A stretch of DNA of 64,000 nt from Xiphias gladius (GCF_016859285.1 NC_053418.1:484501-548500), one strand, 5' to 3'. Numbered from the stretch's first letter, positions 10,580 through 24,194 are shown. Translations and numbers: made by a program. Notes: a model not told the origin generated them from the sequence alone.

Positions 10580-13500
10580 CTACCGAGAACCTCGGGGCTG
10601 CAACAGCTGCTGTCGACCTGCTGGAGGAGAGGCTGACACACAGACGGGTAGGTGAGTGTTTTCAGGTGGGCCCGACAGCAGCACAGGCAAGACGGTCAGA
10701 AGCTCACGCACCTGTAGTTTTCCGCGTGAGCAGCCGTCCAGCAGCTTGATACAAAGCGTGGTTTGGTTCATCAGCCGCCGCCTGACCTGATCGCCGAGCC
10801 GAGAGTCCGAAGAAACGTCGACCAGCAACCGCAACAAGCAACACAGCAACACGTTGACGCGGCGCTCCATCCTGAGGAGAGAGAGGACGCGTCGTCAGCA
10901 GCGGTCGAGGGTTTGTTGTAGGTCCTGGTCTGAACTGAGGCTCTGAGGGTGGAGGCTGTCGTGTGTTGCAGTGTAAAACCCTCCATGCCTCAATCAAGCT
11001 GACCTGACTTCACCAGCAGCAGCACCACAGGCCAGTTCATCAGAATGAACATGAATTCGTTCACTCGACATCAATGTGTGTTACTGTGTGTGTGTTCAGA
11101 CCGTGGCCAGGCGGCTCTGGTGGTCTTCTGCAGCACCTCCAGGATCTTCAGTCTGTTCGTCTCTTCGGGTGGATCTCTGATCTCCAGGTATCCCAGCACC
11201 ACCCGCTCCACCCGCCGCAGGTGTCTGCACACCGCCACGCCCATCCTGCATCGCGCGCACACGCAAAACAAACGCACCCTGAGACCCTGAAACAACACGG
11301 CTCACTCAGCACCAGCCGGTTTCCGCTCGCTCCAGTTTTTAAGACCTGGTTCCATCATCACGGGGACGAAGCGGATGAGTTACTGACCAGGTGCAGGAAT
11401 TTATTGACGTTTCTATCGCATTTAGTCAACTCTTCTCATTCAATGGTGTCATTAATTCATCATTAAACCCCCTGGAACCGGATAAGCAGCAACATTACTG
11501 TTTACAGCAGGTTAGAACAAATATCAGACCTTTGTGAAGGAAACTTAAAACCTTTTTTGGTTGGTTTGGTTTTTGTTTTTGAGGAAACTGAAATCAGAGC
11601 TTCTTAAGACTTTCCCAGTCCTGAAGGGAACCCAGACATCAAACCCACCTGTCAATGTACAGAGGCAGGGCAGAGGCGTAGACGCGTCGCAGCGGTACCT
11701 TGTGCTCCGCCTCCATGTGGGTCAGGACCAGACGCAGCACGTCGTCATGACGACAGGGCTTCCTCCGGGCGGAGGAGGGGGCGAGCGAGGAGGGGGGCTT
11801 CTCCAAAACCAACAACAGGTCCAGCAGACAGGACAGGACCGGCTACAGACACAGACACAGAGACCCCTGACTCCTGTCGGTCCAGATTTTTGTCTTTCAA
11901 ACTTTTTAAAGAGACAGACAGACGTTGACGCTCAGCTGTTCAGGTGTGCAGCAGGTTTGAAGAACTGGACACATGCAGGAGTCTGGACGGTGTCTTTGCT
12001 CAACTCAGAGTATTCCGTGCTCTGGACGACATGTACGTGTCCATAAGATGGACGTCATCACTGTCCAACTATAACGTTGTCCCTTCTTGTTGCTGCAAAA
12101 ACAAACTGTTTACACTGATCCACTTTCCTACAGAGATTAGAACTGAAAAGACTCCAACTCCCAGTTAACAGCTGAACCTGCCTGCAGCGGTGCCAGTTCT
12201 CTTATGGGGAGTCGGGGAGAACTTCGGCTTTAAGTTTTATCAGTGAAGTGTGTGTGTGTGCGTATTACCTGTATGACAGCAGCCTCGGTGGTGTACAGGT
12301 GTTTGAATAACGCTTGATAGAGAACTTCTGCTCTGTTGAACTGACGCAGATCAGCGTCAGGCTGAACACGCAGACACGCAATGATTGTCATTACTATCAA
12401 AATATGAAAATGTGGATTTGAATGTGCGCGAGTGTGCGATCTTACCGTGTTGAGCACGATGTGGTGCAGGCAGCGAACTCCCAGCATGCAGTTCTCTGGT
12501 CTGTAGTGGTCAATGAGAAGGAGGGAGGGGGGGAGGAAGCGAGGCAGGTGAGGAGAGAGAGAGGGGCGAGTCACCTGTGCAAAATATTACCAGACTGTCA
12601 GAAAAGTAACGTCTGAGTTTCTACACTCAGATTTTTCTCCTCATTCTGCTGTTTGACGTTTGACACTGACTGAAGCTCTTGACCCGTAGCAGGATGTTAT
12701 GCATTAGACTGCTGCCAGGTGTACAGCTGTTCCTAATAAAGTGCTCGCTGAGTTTAGTTCGCTCTCTTGTCAGTGAAGATTTTGATCAAAACAAAAACAA
12801 ACATTTACTGATCGGAAACAAAGTTAATAATCAAATGCTCAAAATTAATAAATGCACGCACTTGAAATGATCAATTATTTTAAAACAGATTGATGAATAA
12901 GAAAATGGGAAAATGGAAACATGATTTGCACTTATTGTGTTGTCCTGGAAACACTGTGCTTCCGCAGTCATCTGATCATTTGACTGGCGTTTTTTCCTTT
13001 TTAAGGAATCAACGCCATGATAACGTCATCAAGTCAAACTGACCTGCAGGAGAGTCCACGCAAACACCAGCTTCACTGCTTCACACCGCTGCCAGGAGTC
13101 CCTGCAACACACACACACACACACACAGGTAAATTCACACTACAGATGGGCAGTGGCCGACAAACGCGACACACGACTTCAAACTTTCTCTCTGTGACAA
13201 AATCTGAAGACAAACATTTTCTCGTCATTTTTTCTGGATTTTTGTGCCTTTAATGTCTGTTTTTGCTCTTCAAAAAACAGACAACGAAAGTTTGGCACTT
13301 TATCTTGATTGCAATTTTTTTTTTTAAACTGTTTTCGTTCACCTTTTAACCGGTTATCATCATTTTACTTGGAGAAAGTGTCAGTTAAAGACGAACAGCT
13401 CTGAACAGTGAGTCTCTGCTGCAGAGCCTCACTTTCTGAAAAACGTCACAGAAATGAAAGAACATTTTCAACAAAATAGTGACGGTGTAATAATAATAGT

Positions 13501-15323
13501 TTTTAAAAATAAATAAATAAAACACAAAATAAGTGAAGCATCCGACGTGTCTGAAGCTGAGTCTCTATCTGATACTCAGAAAGCAGCCGGAGGAAGAGAT
13601 GCTAAATGTAAAAAAAGGACAAAATTATCAACATGTTAAACCAGCGTCTGTCATGATGCCTATGCCACAGTCATCACACACAACTTTGATTTAATCATTT
13701 GACATTATCAAGTGTTGGCAGAGACACGGCAGCGGTGGAAGAAGTACTCAGTACTTTAGTAAAGTAAAAGTACCAGTACAACAACGTCAAAATACAAGTA
13801 ACAGCCCTCCATTCAAAATCCTCCTCAAGTAAAAGTACACAAGTACCTCCTGTAGTCTCATTATCACAGTAAAAGTACTTCATTGTGCAGGGACCTGTCT
13901 CCTGTGACTGGTCTCTGATCCTGAGTCACGGAGGCTTCGGCAGCGTTTTACTGCTGGAGCTGCTTTTAGCTACGTCATAGACAGGTAGATGGTTCAGTCC
14001 ACTGGTTCCCAACCCGGGGGTCGGGCCCCTCCAGAGGGTCGCCAGGTGAACCTGAGGGGTCGTCAGTTCTGATCCACTGATCTGGATTCAGTTTCTGGAC
14101 TTTTCTTTCATCTTTGATTTTTTTGTGAAATATTGGCTCATTTTATCTGTTTGGACCCTGAAGAGTTACTGAAACGAATCCAATAGTGATGAACATGAAA
14201 CCATGAGGGAAGTTTAGAGGGAAAATGTCTCTTTGCTGGAACCTGTAACAACTCAGAGACGTCTGAAACGTTACGAGGAGACACAGCTACACGCTGATTT
14301 TTCAAGTTCGCAGCCAAAGACGTTGGGAACCGATGCTTAAAGATTCATTCTGAGAAGTAACTGCAGATGTGAGATGAATGTGGAGGAGTAGACGCAGAAA
14401 GTCCCAGAAAATGGAATGAAATACGATCAAAGTACAGTAGTTGAGTAAATGTACTTCATGCAGTTACTTTCCACCACTGACACAGGCCAGTAACCTCTTC
14501 CAGCTGCCCCCCCCCCCGACATTCAGAAACAGATTCTCACTTGGTGAGTTGAGGCTGCAGGAAGTCCAGGACCCCTCCCAGAATTCCTCTGCTCTCCCCT
14601 CCTTCCCCCTCCTCCCCCCAACTCCTGTCTCCCATCAGGAGGTGAGCGGAGTCTCTCCAGCCCCCCGCCCTGAGCAGTGCCTCCTGCAGGATCTGTGCCG
14701 CCGCTCTGGAGGAGGAGGTGGTCCACACCTGATCCTGAACACACAGAGGGACAGACGGACTCCGGATGTTTCCACGTAACAAACATTTTTAAAACATCGG
14801 CTCGAGAACTTCGACGTGACCCTGACGTTTTTCCATCCAGACTCACCTGGAAATGCGTCACAGCGAACACACACACAGGTGGAGCCACAGTCAGCAGCAG
14901 ACCTGTCCTCTCCCTGGTCCCCAGAGCTCCCAGCAGCGCCCTGAGGGCCGAGCATACTGGGATGGCTCGGTCCGGGACGCTCCGACAGGCCGCGGCCGTC
15001 AGAGAGCCGCAGTCGTCCTCACAGAGCGGCAGAGCCGCGCAGCCAATCAGAGCATCGATCAGAGACCTGTACGCTGACCGCAGCTCCGCCCGACCGTCCT
15101 CGTCATTGGCCGAGGCCAGGGAGAACAGCCAATCGGGATCTGCTGTCTCAAAGAGCCGCTCCACGCAACCAATCGGGGAGCTCGTCTTAGAGTCCGAGGA
15201 GGCACCAGTCAGCTTCTCCTGCAGCCGAGACAGGAGCTCTGTGATTGGAGGGAGAGGAGCAGAGGGGAGGGGCTTCTCTGAGGAGGAGAGGCGAAGGTCA
15301 TGAAGTAAAGACGAAAGCTCCAT
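10580..15323 (-). CDS. tti2: TELO2-interacting protein 2 (TTT complex subunit)
   Basis: TTI2 works with TELO2 and TTI1 in the TTT complex, an HSP90 co-chaperone that stabilises PIKK kinases such as mTOR, ATM, ATR and DNA-PKcs. Coding exons on the minus strand: 15323-14847, 14734-14541, 13101-13044, 12574-12446, 12361-12269, 11842-11649, 11245-11102, 10871-10580. Phases agree throughout and give 526 aa (human protein about 508). Diagnostic segments are RPENCMLGVRCLHHIVLN and LRQFNRAEVLYQALFKHLYT (exons 4-5), VLRLVLTHMEAEHKVPLRR (exon 6), and RVVLGYLEIRDPPEETNRLK (exon 7). The protein is a HEAT-like helical repeat with no catalytic site. The ATG lies one base after a splice acceptor (ctacag|GATGG) preceded by a long pyrimidine-rich stretch, so a 5'UTR exon must lie upstream, probably in the CpG-richer 15.7-16.4 kb. 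The last about 30 residues are not conserved, so the C-terminal boundary is less certain. Confidence 0.93.
13730..14479. mobile_element. hAT-like non-autonomous element (copy 1) in tti2 intron
   Basis: The element begins with CAGCGGTGGAAGAAGTACT and ends with AGTTACTTTCCACCACTG, imperfect inverted ends typical of fish hAT-type elements. About 750 bp, no transposase frame. The flanks gacacgg and acacagg look like a worn target-site duplication. Its core around 14010-14075 is the reverse complement of 53815-53887, so the two copies lie in opposite orientation. Confidence 0.75.
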
Positions 15324-16400
15324 CCTGTAGTGGAGGAGAGAGGGAAGAAAAGAAGGAAGGAGATGTGAAGAGATGAGGAATGGAGAGAGGGAAGGGGAGA
15401 GAAGGGATGAATAAAGGAGGAAGGAGGGATGGAGGAGAGGAAAAATGAAGAAAGGATGAGAGCTGAGAAATGTGTTCAAAATAAAGAAGAAGGAGGAAAA
15501 ATCAAGAGTCATTCATTTTTTCTTCTCGTTAAAATAATCAAGTTCTTACTCATCACAACTGTCTGGTAGATTCCTTTTAATTAGAGACAATACAGAATAA
15601 TTATCACTATCATCATTTCCATTAGCACCATGATTATCAAAATAAAAGCTCAGACAATAACAAAGATGTGGAATCACGATATGACTTTCAAGATAAACGA
15701 AGCGAAAAAAATAAATACAAAAGTGCGCAATGAGGGACAAAACGAGCACAAACGACCCGTCGCTTTGTCTCCTCGTCCTTTCTTTTTGTCTCTTTGACGT
15801 CATCTTTTGTCTCTGTAGTTTTGCGTTTCCTCGCGCTCGTTCTGGGACTTTCACACAAACGAGCAGCGGCCTCGTACGGAGGCTGCGATGACCGGTCGGC
15901 GAACCCGCCGAGATATCGAACTGTTTATCGGTTTATCTGTTTCCGTTCGGGCCAGTAACACGAGAACTCATCTTTTTCTCTGTCTCTTCTCCGGTAAATC
16001 AGGTCTTCCAGCCTGTAGCTGCACGTCAGGTGTCTGCTTGACTCATTTACACAATATTTCTATATGATGCGTTGGTTCAGAAAAACCCTTCATGTAACAT
16101 GACATGAAAACTGACCTGAAATCAGCCGCTTCGCTCACTTCTCTTCGTCTTCTTTCATCGATGCGAGGAAATTATATTCAACTATATTTAATTTAAAAAC
16201 GAAATAATCCTTTTCCGACCGGCGGCTCCCAGCCTGAAAGCGCCGGACATTTTAAGGGGAGGGACGGTGTGTTCGGAGAATATATCCGGCTCGGTACAAG
16301 CTCCGCAGGAACAGTTCCTACGCCGAAAGGTTCCTATTAAGAACAAACGTTACAAATCTTCGAACATTTGCAATGATCCAGAATCACAGTTGATAAAAAA
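15324..16400 (-). promoter_or_regulatory. tti2: Upstream/5'UTR region of tti2
   Basis: On the sense strand, the 160 bases before the tti2 acceptor (15324-15485) are strongly pyrimidine-rich. Further up, 15770-15990 and 16215-16330 are richer in CpG than the surroundings, consistent with a promoter. No TATA box or first exon could be fixed. Confidence 0.4.
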
Positions 16401-19400
16401 TATAATTAATCATACAAATACCTGAAATTTATTCAAATTATACTAAATTAAAAAATATAGTTTACATTTAAACATTTGAATATTTGAATATACGTTATAT
16501 TATATCTTACTATTAAAGATTACAACGTCCCCAGTTACCATTGTAACATAATCCACTGAAAAAAGCTTTCTGCATTGAACTACTGAGCTGAGTTTGATCC
16601 TCATCATACACTGTGTGTAAAACTGCCTGATCTGTAATCCTTAGATAATATAGTCCAGTAGAACGAAGCTTTTCTCCTCCTGTTCTCGCTCAGAAGAATT
16701 CGGGGTTTTGTTCAGTACAGAGGGGTTTTTTTTCTTGGCTTATGGAAATGAAATTGGCAGGAGGGATGAAATCATAACTGTTCAAGCTTTTTTCCACTTC
16801 TTTTTGACATGAAACAGCTTAAAATAATGGAACAGAGAAGGCAGAGAAACTTCCGTCCAGATTGAACAGTGAACATTTAAAACCAGGTCAGCTGCTGTTT
16901 AAGTTTCTGAATAAAGTGGAAAATGTTCCGGTCTCTGTTTTTGGTGAAATCTGTGAAACACAAGACGTCACAAAAACCTCAGACTGAGTGTCTCTTCTTT
17001 CTGACTTCTGAAAATCTGCAACTCTATCGAAGAAAAACAAATGTGTGAAAGAATAAACAAAAGAGAACTAAGAGAAAGAAAACATATCATTACAGGTTTA
17101 CATGAGTTAATCCTGTATATTGAGAAAAGTTCATTCTTGACCTTAATAATAACAAATAATTCTAATAATAATAAGAATAGTTTATGGCTTTTTCCACTGC
17201 TTTGAAAGCTCCAGAAAAAGCGAGTTAGTGGACCTTGAGTTGGGATTGTTTTTTCAAAGTGATCAGCAGCTTTTGTAGTTTTTTTTATATGGATTAAAGC
17301 GACTGTGGATTCCCGGAAAAAGGTGGAAAACAAAGTGAAGAATATGTATTTTAAAGCAGAAGTAGAATCATGTTGTGTCTGAAAAATATGATTATGTCGG
17401 CCAGTGTCATTAAAAACTAGGAGAACATGAGGAGGTCAACCCTTTAGAGGCTGTGTAAACGCAACTACAGCTCAGCGTTCATACGCAACAGATACATGTT
17501 CGTACGTGTCGGACATCAAAGTGTCAACGTGACCAGCAAACATCAGACACAGACACAGAGGTGTTTGTGGTGATATTAGTGGCAGATTAAAAGTCAATAT
17601 GCACATTTAAAAACCGATTTCCCCCCTCATGTTTACTATAAATCAGCCTGAGAGATTCAGGGTTACAGACTGAACCGTTTCCGACCTGTTTACACAGACA
17701 CGACCACATCAGAGCTGAAACACAAAAGGTTAAACACCTTTGATGACTGCACACACTCAGATTAGCATGGTATCCACCGAGAGTGTGTTTATTCATATTT
17801 CAAAGCAGGAGGAAATGTTTTGAAGCTGTTTGTGTGTGTGGGCTGAAGCTGCTGTGATCTGCTGTCAGGGGATGTAATCAACACTCAGTTAAAGAGAATA
17901 TTAACCACACACACACACACACACGCACGCACGCTGCCAAAACAGCCATTATTTGATCAAATCCAAGTCAAGTTGTGTTTTTCTCTGAAAGAAATCTTTC
18001 CTTTTTCAGTACAACCGTGAGTGTAAACAGTTTAGGTGCAGGCCCCCCCAGGTACAGAGGCTAAACAGCAAACAGACTGAGAACTTTTTAGCTTTCATTA
18101 AATGCTACATTGCACTGTGTGATTTCACAATGACAGGGTCGGCTGTTTCCATCCCAGCTTAATAATTACTCAAATAAAGAGTAATGATAATTACAAATGT
18201 GAAAACAGGCATACAGGGGTGTAGGCAGGTTGTTCAGGTTAGCGTTTGGATTAACCTGGGGTTTAGTTTAGATTAGCGCAGTGTTTAGGTTAGCCAAGAG
18301 ATAAGGTTAGCCCGGGATTTAGGTTGACTCTGGGTTTAGTTTAGCCTGAAGTTGGGGTTTGGGGTTCGAGTTAATCATGTCTCAGCGTTCAGGTTAGCTT
18401 GACTAGCTGTGGGATTCGTTTATTCTGGGATTCATGCTAGCTCGGGGTTTACATTAGCTGCTGGTTGAGATTACCTCAGGGTTCAGAGGCCATCCAGTGG
18501 GGCTCGGTGCACAGATCGTGAGAGGGTCTCTTAGGAGGGCAAGAGTGTTAAGACACCAGCAAACCCCTTTGGCTTTCCCTGGCAATTTTTATATGAGCGA
18601 GCCTCGTTATTGCAGAGGGCCCTTTCTGCGTGAACGCGCTCGAGAAAACCTGGGTTGACTCACCGTCGTGTGTGACCGCTAAACGTGATTGCGGTTGTTA
18701 AGCTTGGTGAAGCCAGATAACGAAAAGATATCCTGGGTATGTTGAGCTGGCTTCGTTGTACAGGCCCCTGGTTAAGTCAGGTTTTGTTTTAGGTCGAGTT
18801 CCAGGTTAGCTCAAGGTTTAGATTAGCTCAGGGTTTAGTTCAGTTTAGCTCAAGGATAAAGTTAGCTGAAGGTTCATGTTAAGTTGACTTTCAGGTCATC
18901 TCAGCATGTTAGCTCGAGGTTAGCCCAGGGCCAAGAGTTGGCTGTGTGAAAAGTCCTCTTTACTTTTCAAGGATAAGCATCTCCACCTGCGCACTGAGTC
19001 ATTTAGTGGTAGAAAATAATTAATAAACACTGAGCTGATGAACAGATGTCGGCTGATTTAGGGAAAGTTCATGATTCATCCTCTGTGATGCAACAAGATT
19101 TCTATTGTAGTCATGCCAGAGCTAATACAAATAAAATCCCCATCTGTGGTCACTGTGAAACGATTCTCTGCGAGAGAAAAACCGAGTCTATGTGAGCTTT
19201 TCGTCCACTTCCTGTTTACTTTTCCATCTGATGGAGCTTCTGCCTGTCCTGTCGTCATTTTCTCCCACGAAGCAACGAGCCGTCACAGGAAATTAAAGAG
19301 CAGATAAGCATGTTAACACACACAAACCCACGCAAGCTTCCATCAGTCTGACACCCCTCAGGTTAACATGGTGAGGACAGGTGCAAACACGCTCACATGT

Positions 19401-22200
19401 GAACAGGTGCAGTCCAGGTTACAGCAGGTTTTAATGGCGACACAGGTCAGAGGTCAGATACAGAATCAGGTACAGTTTCACATCTCAACACTTTGGTTTC
19501 AGACTGAATATTTAATTAAGCTGAAAGAACATGTTCCTTAAAACAAACTCACATGCACACAGAAACTTCTTTAATTACTGCAGGACTCCCTTAAAATAAT
19601 TAAGGGATTTAAACATCGTGGAGGAGAACGATTTCTTTTTGCATTTTTCACCTAAAATCACCTCCTAACCTTAAGTTCTTACTTTCTAATGACAAATTTA
19701 GGGAGAAAGGGGACTTAAAACTAACCTTCATCCCAAAGCCAGTCATTTTTAGTGTTCTAGCAGAAATACTTAGGTTGAGAGGATTATGAATTTTTCCCCT
19801 AAAGGAAAATTTAATTGACTTTACAAAAATATATGTAATCCCCATAAACACCAAATTCAGCCCAACTGACCGTTCACTAAATCAAAGCCACAGCAGCTAT
19901 TGCCAGCAGGTGTGTCATTGTTTGTATTTCTTTGGTTCTGCTTTAACAGAAGGGTTTTCAAACAGTATTTTTCAGTTTTAAAGGATGAAGACTAACAGGT
20001 TGTTAAGGCAAATGTACGCCTGGTTAACTGCCCCACCTGCTTCCCTGAGCTTCTCTATGGGATCTACTGGGACTGTCCCCCACTATTAGTAACCAAACAT
20101 TACTGTCGAGGCAAAGTGTTGGCATTTGATCAGTTAAATACAATCTTTTGTGGGGTTGCAGGTTACGAGAGAAAAAGCCCAATTGACCACCGTGTCCTGT
20201 AGGAGACTATATCAAAGTTTAGGCTAACGTTAGCGGTGCTGTGCTACGGTACAAAAACAGTCCTGTTGCCTTATGTCCATGGATCATCAATTAGTGAGGA
20301 TGAGGATTTTTGGGACATGGGACATTTTAGCTTTAGCCTCAGTTTTTCTGTATCACTACGAGGCACTGATTTGCCATGATAACACGTATTTAGCCCTCAA
20401 ATGCATATTCCAGTGTCTTGTTTTGTCCCACAAACAGTCCAAAACCAAAAGATATTCAGTCTATGATCATTAAGGACTAAAGCAACTTTTTAAAAAAAGC
20501 AAATATTCATATTCATTGAAAAGTCGGTGTTACTACACAATCTGAGTCAACAGTTTAGGTAAGGTGCGTCGTCTTGGACAGCCACTTCCGGTTCCGACCG
20601 CATTTCAGCAAATCATTGCATGTTGTGGATCATAAAGCGAAGTACAGTAGATCTCACATAAATAAGCAGCTGCTAGATCCAGCCAGTGAAGCGGTCTAAC
20701 CAAATTTAGAGAAGATTTTGTTAACTGTACCTGATTAGATAAAAGCATGGGTCACCTGGACCTGGACCTGGGTCTGGAGTTTTTTTGATTTTTCATTCAT
20801 TGATTGATATTCATTTGCACGTCTTCATCTCTTATATAAGTCTCTGTCTCCGGTGTCTGTGTCAATATCGTAAAATGGCTCATGCGTGACTCACGTCTAC
20901 GGTTGACCAATAAATGTGGCGTAACAAATCGGATCGATTAATCGAATAACCGTTTTAATTCTAGTTTCCATTTTCGGTAAAATTGTCGGTCGACTAGAAA
21001 TAAGAAGCTGCTTTTGTCTAATTCTGTCGGGAATCAAAGAACCACATTACTGTGAATTTTGATGGTAAATCTGAACCGTTACCGTGGTAAAAACTGTGAC
21101 CGTAACAGTCCAGAGCACAACGGCAGACTCGCATAGCGACAGTAACTGGGGGGGTGGGGCTTAGTGGAGGGTCAGTTGGAGGTCATCAGGCGTCTTTGAA
21201 TGGAATATGCATGAATATATTCACATTAGTTACTCTGTCAACCTGCACACAAGGCATCCAAAAAATCCCTTAATCGCTTCAGCCTCCAATAATCAATAAC
21301 GATACTTATTGCAGAGGTGTCCAAAATCACTCCCTATTTTCTGTGCAGCGCGCTACATTTACTGTCCGCAATTTCATTTGAGTGTCTGAATTCTGAGCGA
21401 GTGCATTTATCCACTATATGTTGTCGTCAGAAATCTCAGAGTGAAACAAAAAAACCTACAGTCCAGCCTGTACATTAACGTCTGCCGACAACCCCACAAT
21501 AACGTCTGCATTTTATAGATGCGAAAATTACTGTTGTGTTTCTCCACAGCTGTTAGTGTTGCCCTGAAACGATAATGATCAGTTAGTGTCTCAAATCTAA
21601 ATGAAATGCTCACTATGGAGTAAACTATAGAGCATCTATCCGGGAGGAGCGAACGAGGGCGTGATTTTGGACAACGCCTACAGGGTTGCAAAGTGGGAGG
21701 GTGTCAACAGTATCTTCAGTCTTTCTTATCACAGAAACTCAGGACTCTGCTGGACAGTGTAACAATCCTGTGGGTTCGTGTTGTGGCCACCAGTTTCAAT
21801 TCTCTCCACTTCGACTAGAAATTATGTTCTGTCTTTAATTCTGGCACACGGCCCTAAATACCACAACACCAATGAGCCTCAGCTGCCGTTGCTATGGAGA
21901 GGAGGCCAGTCAGCGGTGCGAATCGGCGCGGCGGTGAAGTCAAACGCTCCGTCGTTACAGTTGACAACTAGGAAATGCGCTCAGTAGAGCGCGGACCACC
22001 GCAAAGGCCGATGCCAAACAGCGTACACCAGACTTCATGAGAAAAAATTCAAACTCATTATAAATTATTCGGTTCTGCCCCAAAATTTGATGGGTTCTTC
22101 CCTGGCCCACGTCCCATCCCTCCATCAAGCTCAGCACAATGAGACACTGGGCCCCCCACCCCTCATACATAGGAGCCAGACAGCCAGACTGAAAGAGACG
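16400..22200. other. Gene-poor intergenic region
   Basis: Between tti2 and the 22-kb minisatellite I find no conserved exon on either strand. Open frames here are short, AT-rich and without family motifs. Contents include short (GT)n/(AC)n runs near 17830 and 17907-17935, the GGTTAG-type repeat at 18.2-18.9 kb, and otherwise unremarkable sequence. Confidence 0.6.
18225..18930. repeat. Degenerate GGTTTAGGTTAGC-type minisatellite with an unrelated core
   Basis: From 18225 to 18490 and again from 18775 to 18930 the sequence consists of worn units such as ggtttaggttagcctggg, aggttagctcaagg and gggtttagtttag. The roughly 280 bases between (18490-18775) do not show the unit and are richer in GC. 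The core may be an insertion into the repeat. No RNA gene or coding frame was recognised in it. Confidence 0.6.
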
Positions 22201-22215
22201 CAAAACCGTTTGTAG

Positions 22216-23735
22216 TTGTTTTTTTTGTCTTTGTTGTCGTTTCGTGTCTCTTTATTGTTTTTCGTCTCTTTGTCGCTGTTTTATATTTCTGTAGTTCTTT
22301 CAGTCTCCTTAGGGTCGTTTTGCGTCTCTTTGTGGTCGTTTTGCGTCTCTTTGTGGTCATTTTGCGTCTCCTTGTGGTGGGTATGCATCTCTTTGTGGTC
22401 GTTTTGCGTCTCTTTGTGGTCGTTTTGCGTCTCTTTGTGGTCGTTTTGCGTCTCTTTGTGGTCGTTTTGCGTCTCTTTGTGGTCTCTTTGTGGTCGTTTT
22501 GCGTCTCTTTGTAGTCGTTTTGCGTCTCTTTGTGGTCTCTTTGTGGTCTCTTTGTGGTCGTTTTGCGTCTCTTTGTGGTCGTTTTGCGTCTCTTTGTGGT
22601 GGGTATGCGTCTCTTTGTGGTCGTTTTGCGTCTCTTTGTGGTCATTTTGCGTCTCTTTGTGGTCGTTTTGCGTCTCTTTGTGGTGGGTATGCGTCTCTTT
22701 GTGGTCGTTTTGCGTCTCTTTGTGGTGGGTATGCGTCTCTTTGTGGTCGTTTTGCGTCTCTTTGTGGTCATTTTGCGTCTCTTTGTGGTCGTCTCTTTGT
22801 CGCTGTTTTATATTTCTGTAGTTCTTTCAGTCTCCTTAGGGTCGTTTTGCGTCTCTTTGTGGTCGTTTTGTGTCTCTTTGTAGTCGTTTTGTGTCTCTTT
22901 GTAGTCGTTTTGTGTCTCTTTGTAGTCGTTTTGCGTCTCTTTGTGGTCGTTTTGCGTCTCTTTGTGGTGGGTATGCGTCTCTTTGTGGTCATTTTGCGTC
23001 TCTTTGTGGTCGTTTTGCGTCTCTTTGTGGTCATTTTGCGTCTCTTTGTGGTCGTTTTGCGTCTCTTTGTGGTCGTTTTGCGTCTCTTTGTGGTCGTTTT
23101 GCGTCTTTTTGTGCGTCGTTTTTCTCTTTGTGGTCGTTTTGCGTCTCTTTGTGGTCGTTTTAAATCTCTTTGTAGTCGCTTTTATATTTGTAGTCTCTTT
23201 TGGTCTCTTTGTGGTCTCTTTGTAGTCGTTTTTTCTCTTTGTGGTCGTTTTGTGTCTCTTTGTAGTCGTTTTTCTTTTGTAGTCATTTTCTCTTTGTAGT
23301 CGCTTTCGTCTCTTTGTTTTGTGGTCTCTTTGTGGTCGTTTTGCGTCTCTTTGTAGTCGTTTTGCGTCTCTTTGTGGTCATTTTGCGTCTCTTTGTGGTC
23401 GTTTTTGCCTCTTTTTGGTCGTTTTCTCTTTGTGGTCGTTTTTCTCTTTGTGGTGTCTTTTTGGTCTCTTTTGTGGTCGTTTTGTGGTCTCTTTGTGGTC
23501 GTTTTTTTCTCTTTGTGGTCGTTTCGTGCTCTTTGTGGTGGCTCTTTGTGGTCGTTTTGCGTCTCTTTGTGGTCGTTTTGCGTCTCTTTGTGGTCGTTTT
23601 GCGTCTCTTTGTGGTCGTTTTTCTCTTTGTGGTCGTTTTGCGTCTCTTTGTGGTCGTTTTGCGTCTCTTTGTAGTCGTTTTGCGTCTCTTTGTAGTCGTT
23701 TTGTGTCTCTTTGTGGTGGGTATGCGTCACTTTCT
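22216..23735. repeat. 1.5-kb minisatellite, 21-bp unit
   Basis: The unit is tttgtggtcgttttgcgtct plus one c (21 bp), repeated about 65-70 times with variants (tagtcg, catttt, gggtatgcgtc) and short deletions that shift phase. A longer pattern is also present: the phrase cgctgttttatatttctgta at 22274 returns at 22801, giving a higher-order unit of about 527 bp. Because 21 is a multiple of three, several frames stay open on both strands, but the repetitive translations (CVSLWSF on plus, TKRRKTT on minus) are by-products. Confidence 0.95.
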
Positions 23736-24035
23736 GTGAGGTTCTACAGGTGAAGCCCGGGGGGCCTCGGACCCTGCGGACCCCTGAGCCTGTGTCCAGG
23801 AGGACTGTTCAGCTGTGCGTCCATACAGAGGCAGATATTTTGTAAGGCGGTTGTTAATCAGTTGTACGGACTGATCAAAACCAGGAGAGTGTCACGTTGA
23901 TCCAACCTGTGAGCCACTGACGTTGACTATGAGAAGAATGAATGAGACTTTTAGTGCAGCAACCAGTGGTGCGTGAGATAGTTCCTCCTACTTCACAACT
24001 CTATTGGATGTAGAAATGAAAGACATGTAAGGGGT

Positions 24036-24041
24036 TTTATT
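24036..24041 (-). terminator. slc18a1: Polyadenylation signal of slc18a1 (AATAAA)
   Basis: TTTATT on the plus strand reads AATAAA on the gene strand, about 155 bases after the stop codon. The 3'UTR between is rich in CA repeats (24156-24192). Confidence 0.55.
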
Positions 24042-24194
24042 ATCAGCGCTGTCCCTTCAACGAATCCCATGTCTGCTCTGTTCTGACTGCTGTGACGGCA
24101 GGAAGTCTGATGATGAAGGTAAAACATGGAGACAACATCAACAACATGGACAGGGGTGTGTGCGTGTGCGTGTGCGTGTGCGTGTGCGGTAGTG

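Noticed and set aside
18490..18775. Possible snRNA or tRNA-derived gene in the core of the GGTTAG array
   Set aside because: I compared it by eye with U1, U2, U4 and tRNA box patterns and saw no convincing match.
22163..23753. Several repetitive frames of 90-270 aa on both strands (TKRRKTT, CVSLWSF types)
   Set aside because: Product of a 21-bp minisatellite whose period is a multiple of three; no start context, no non-repeat domain.
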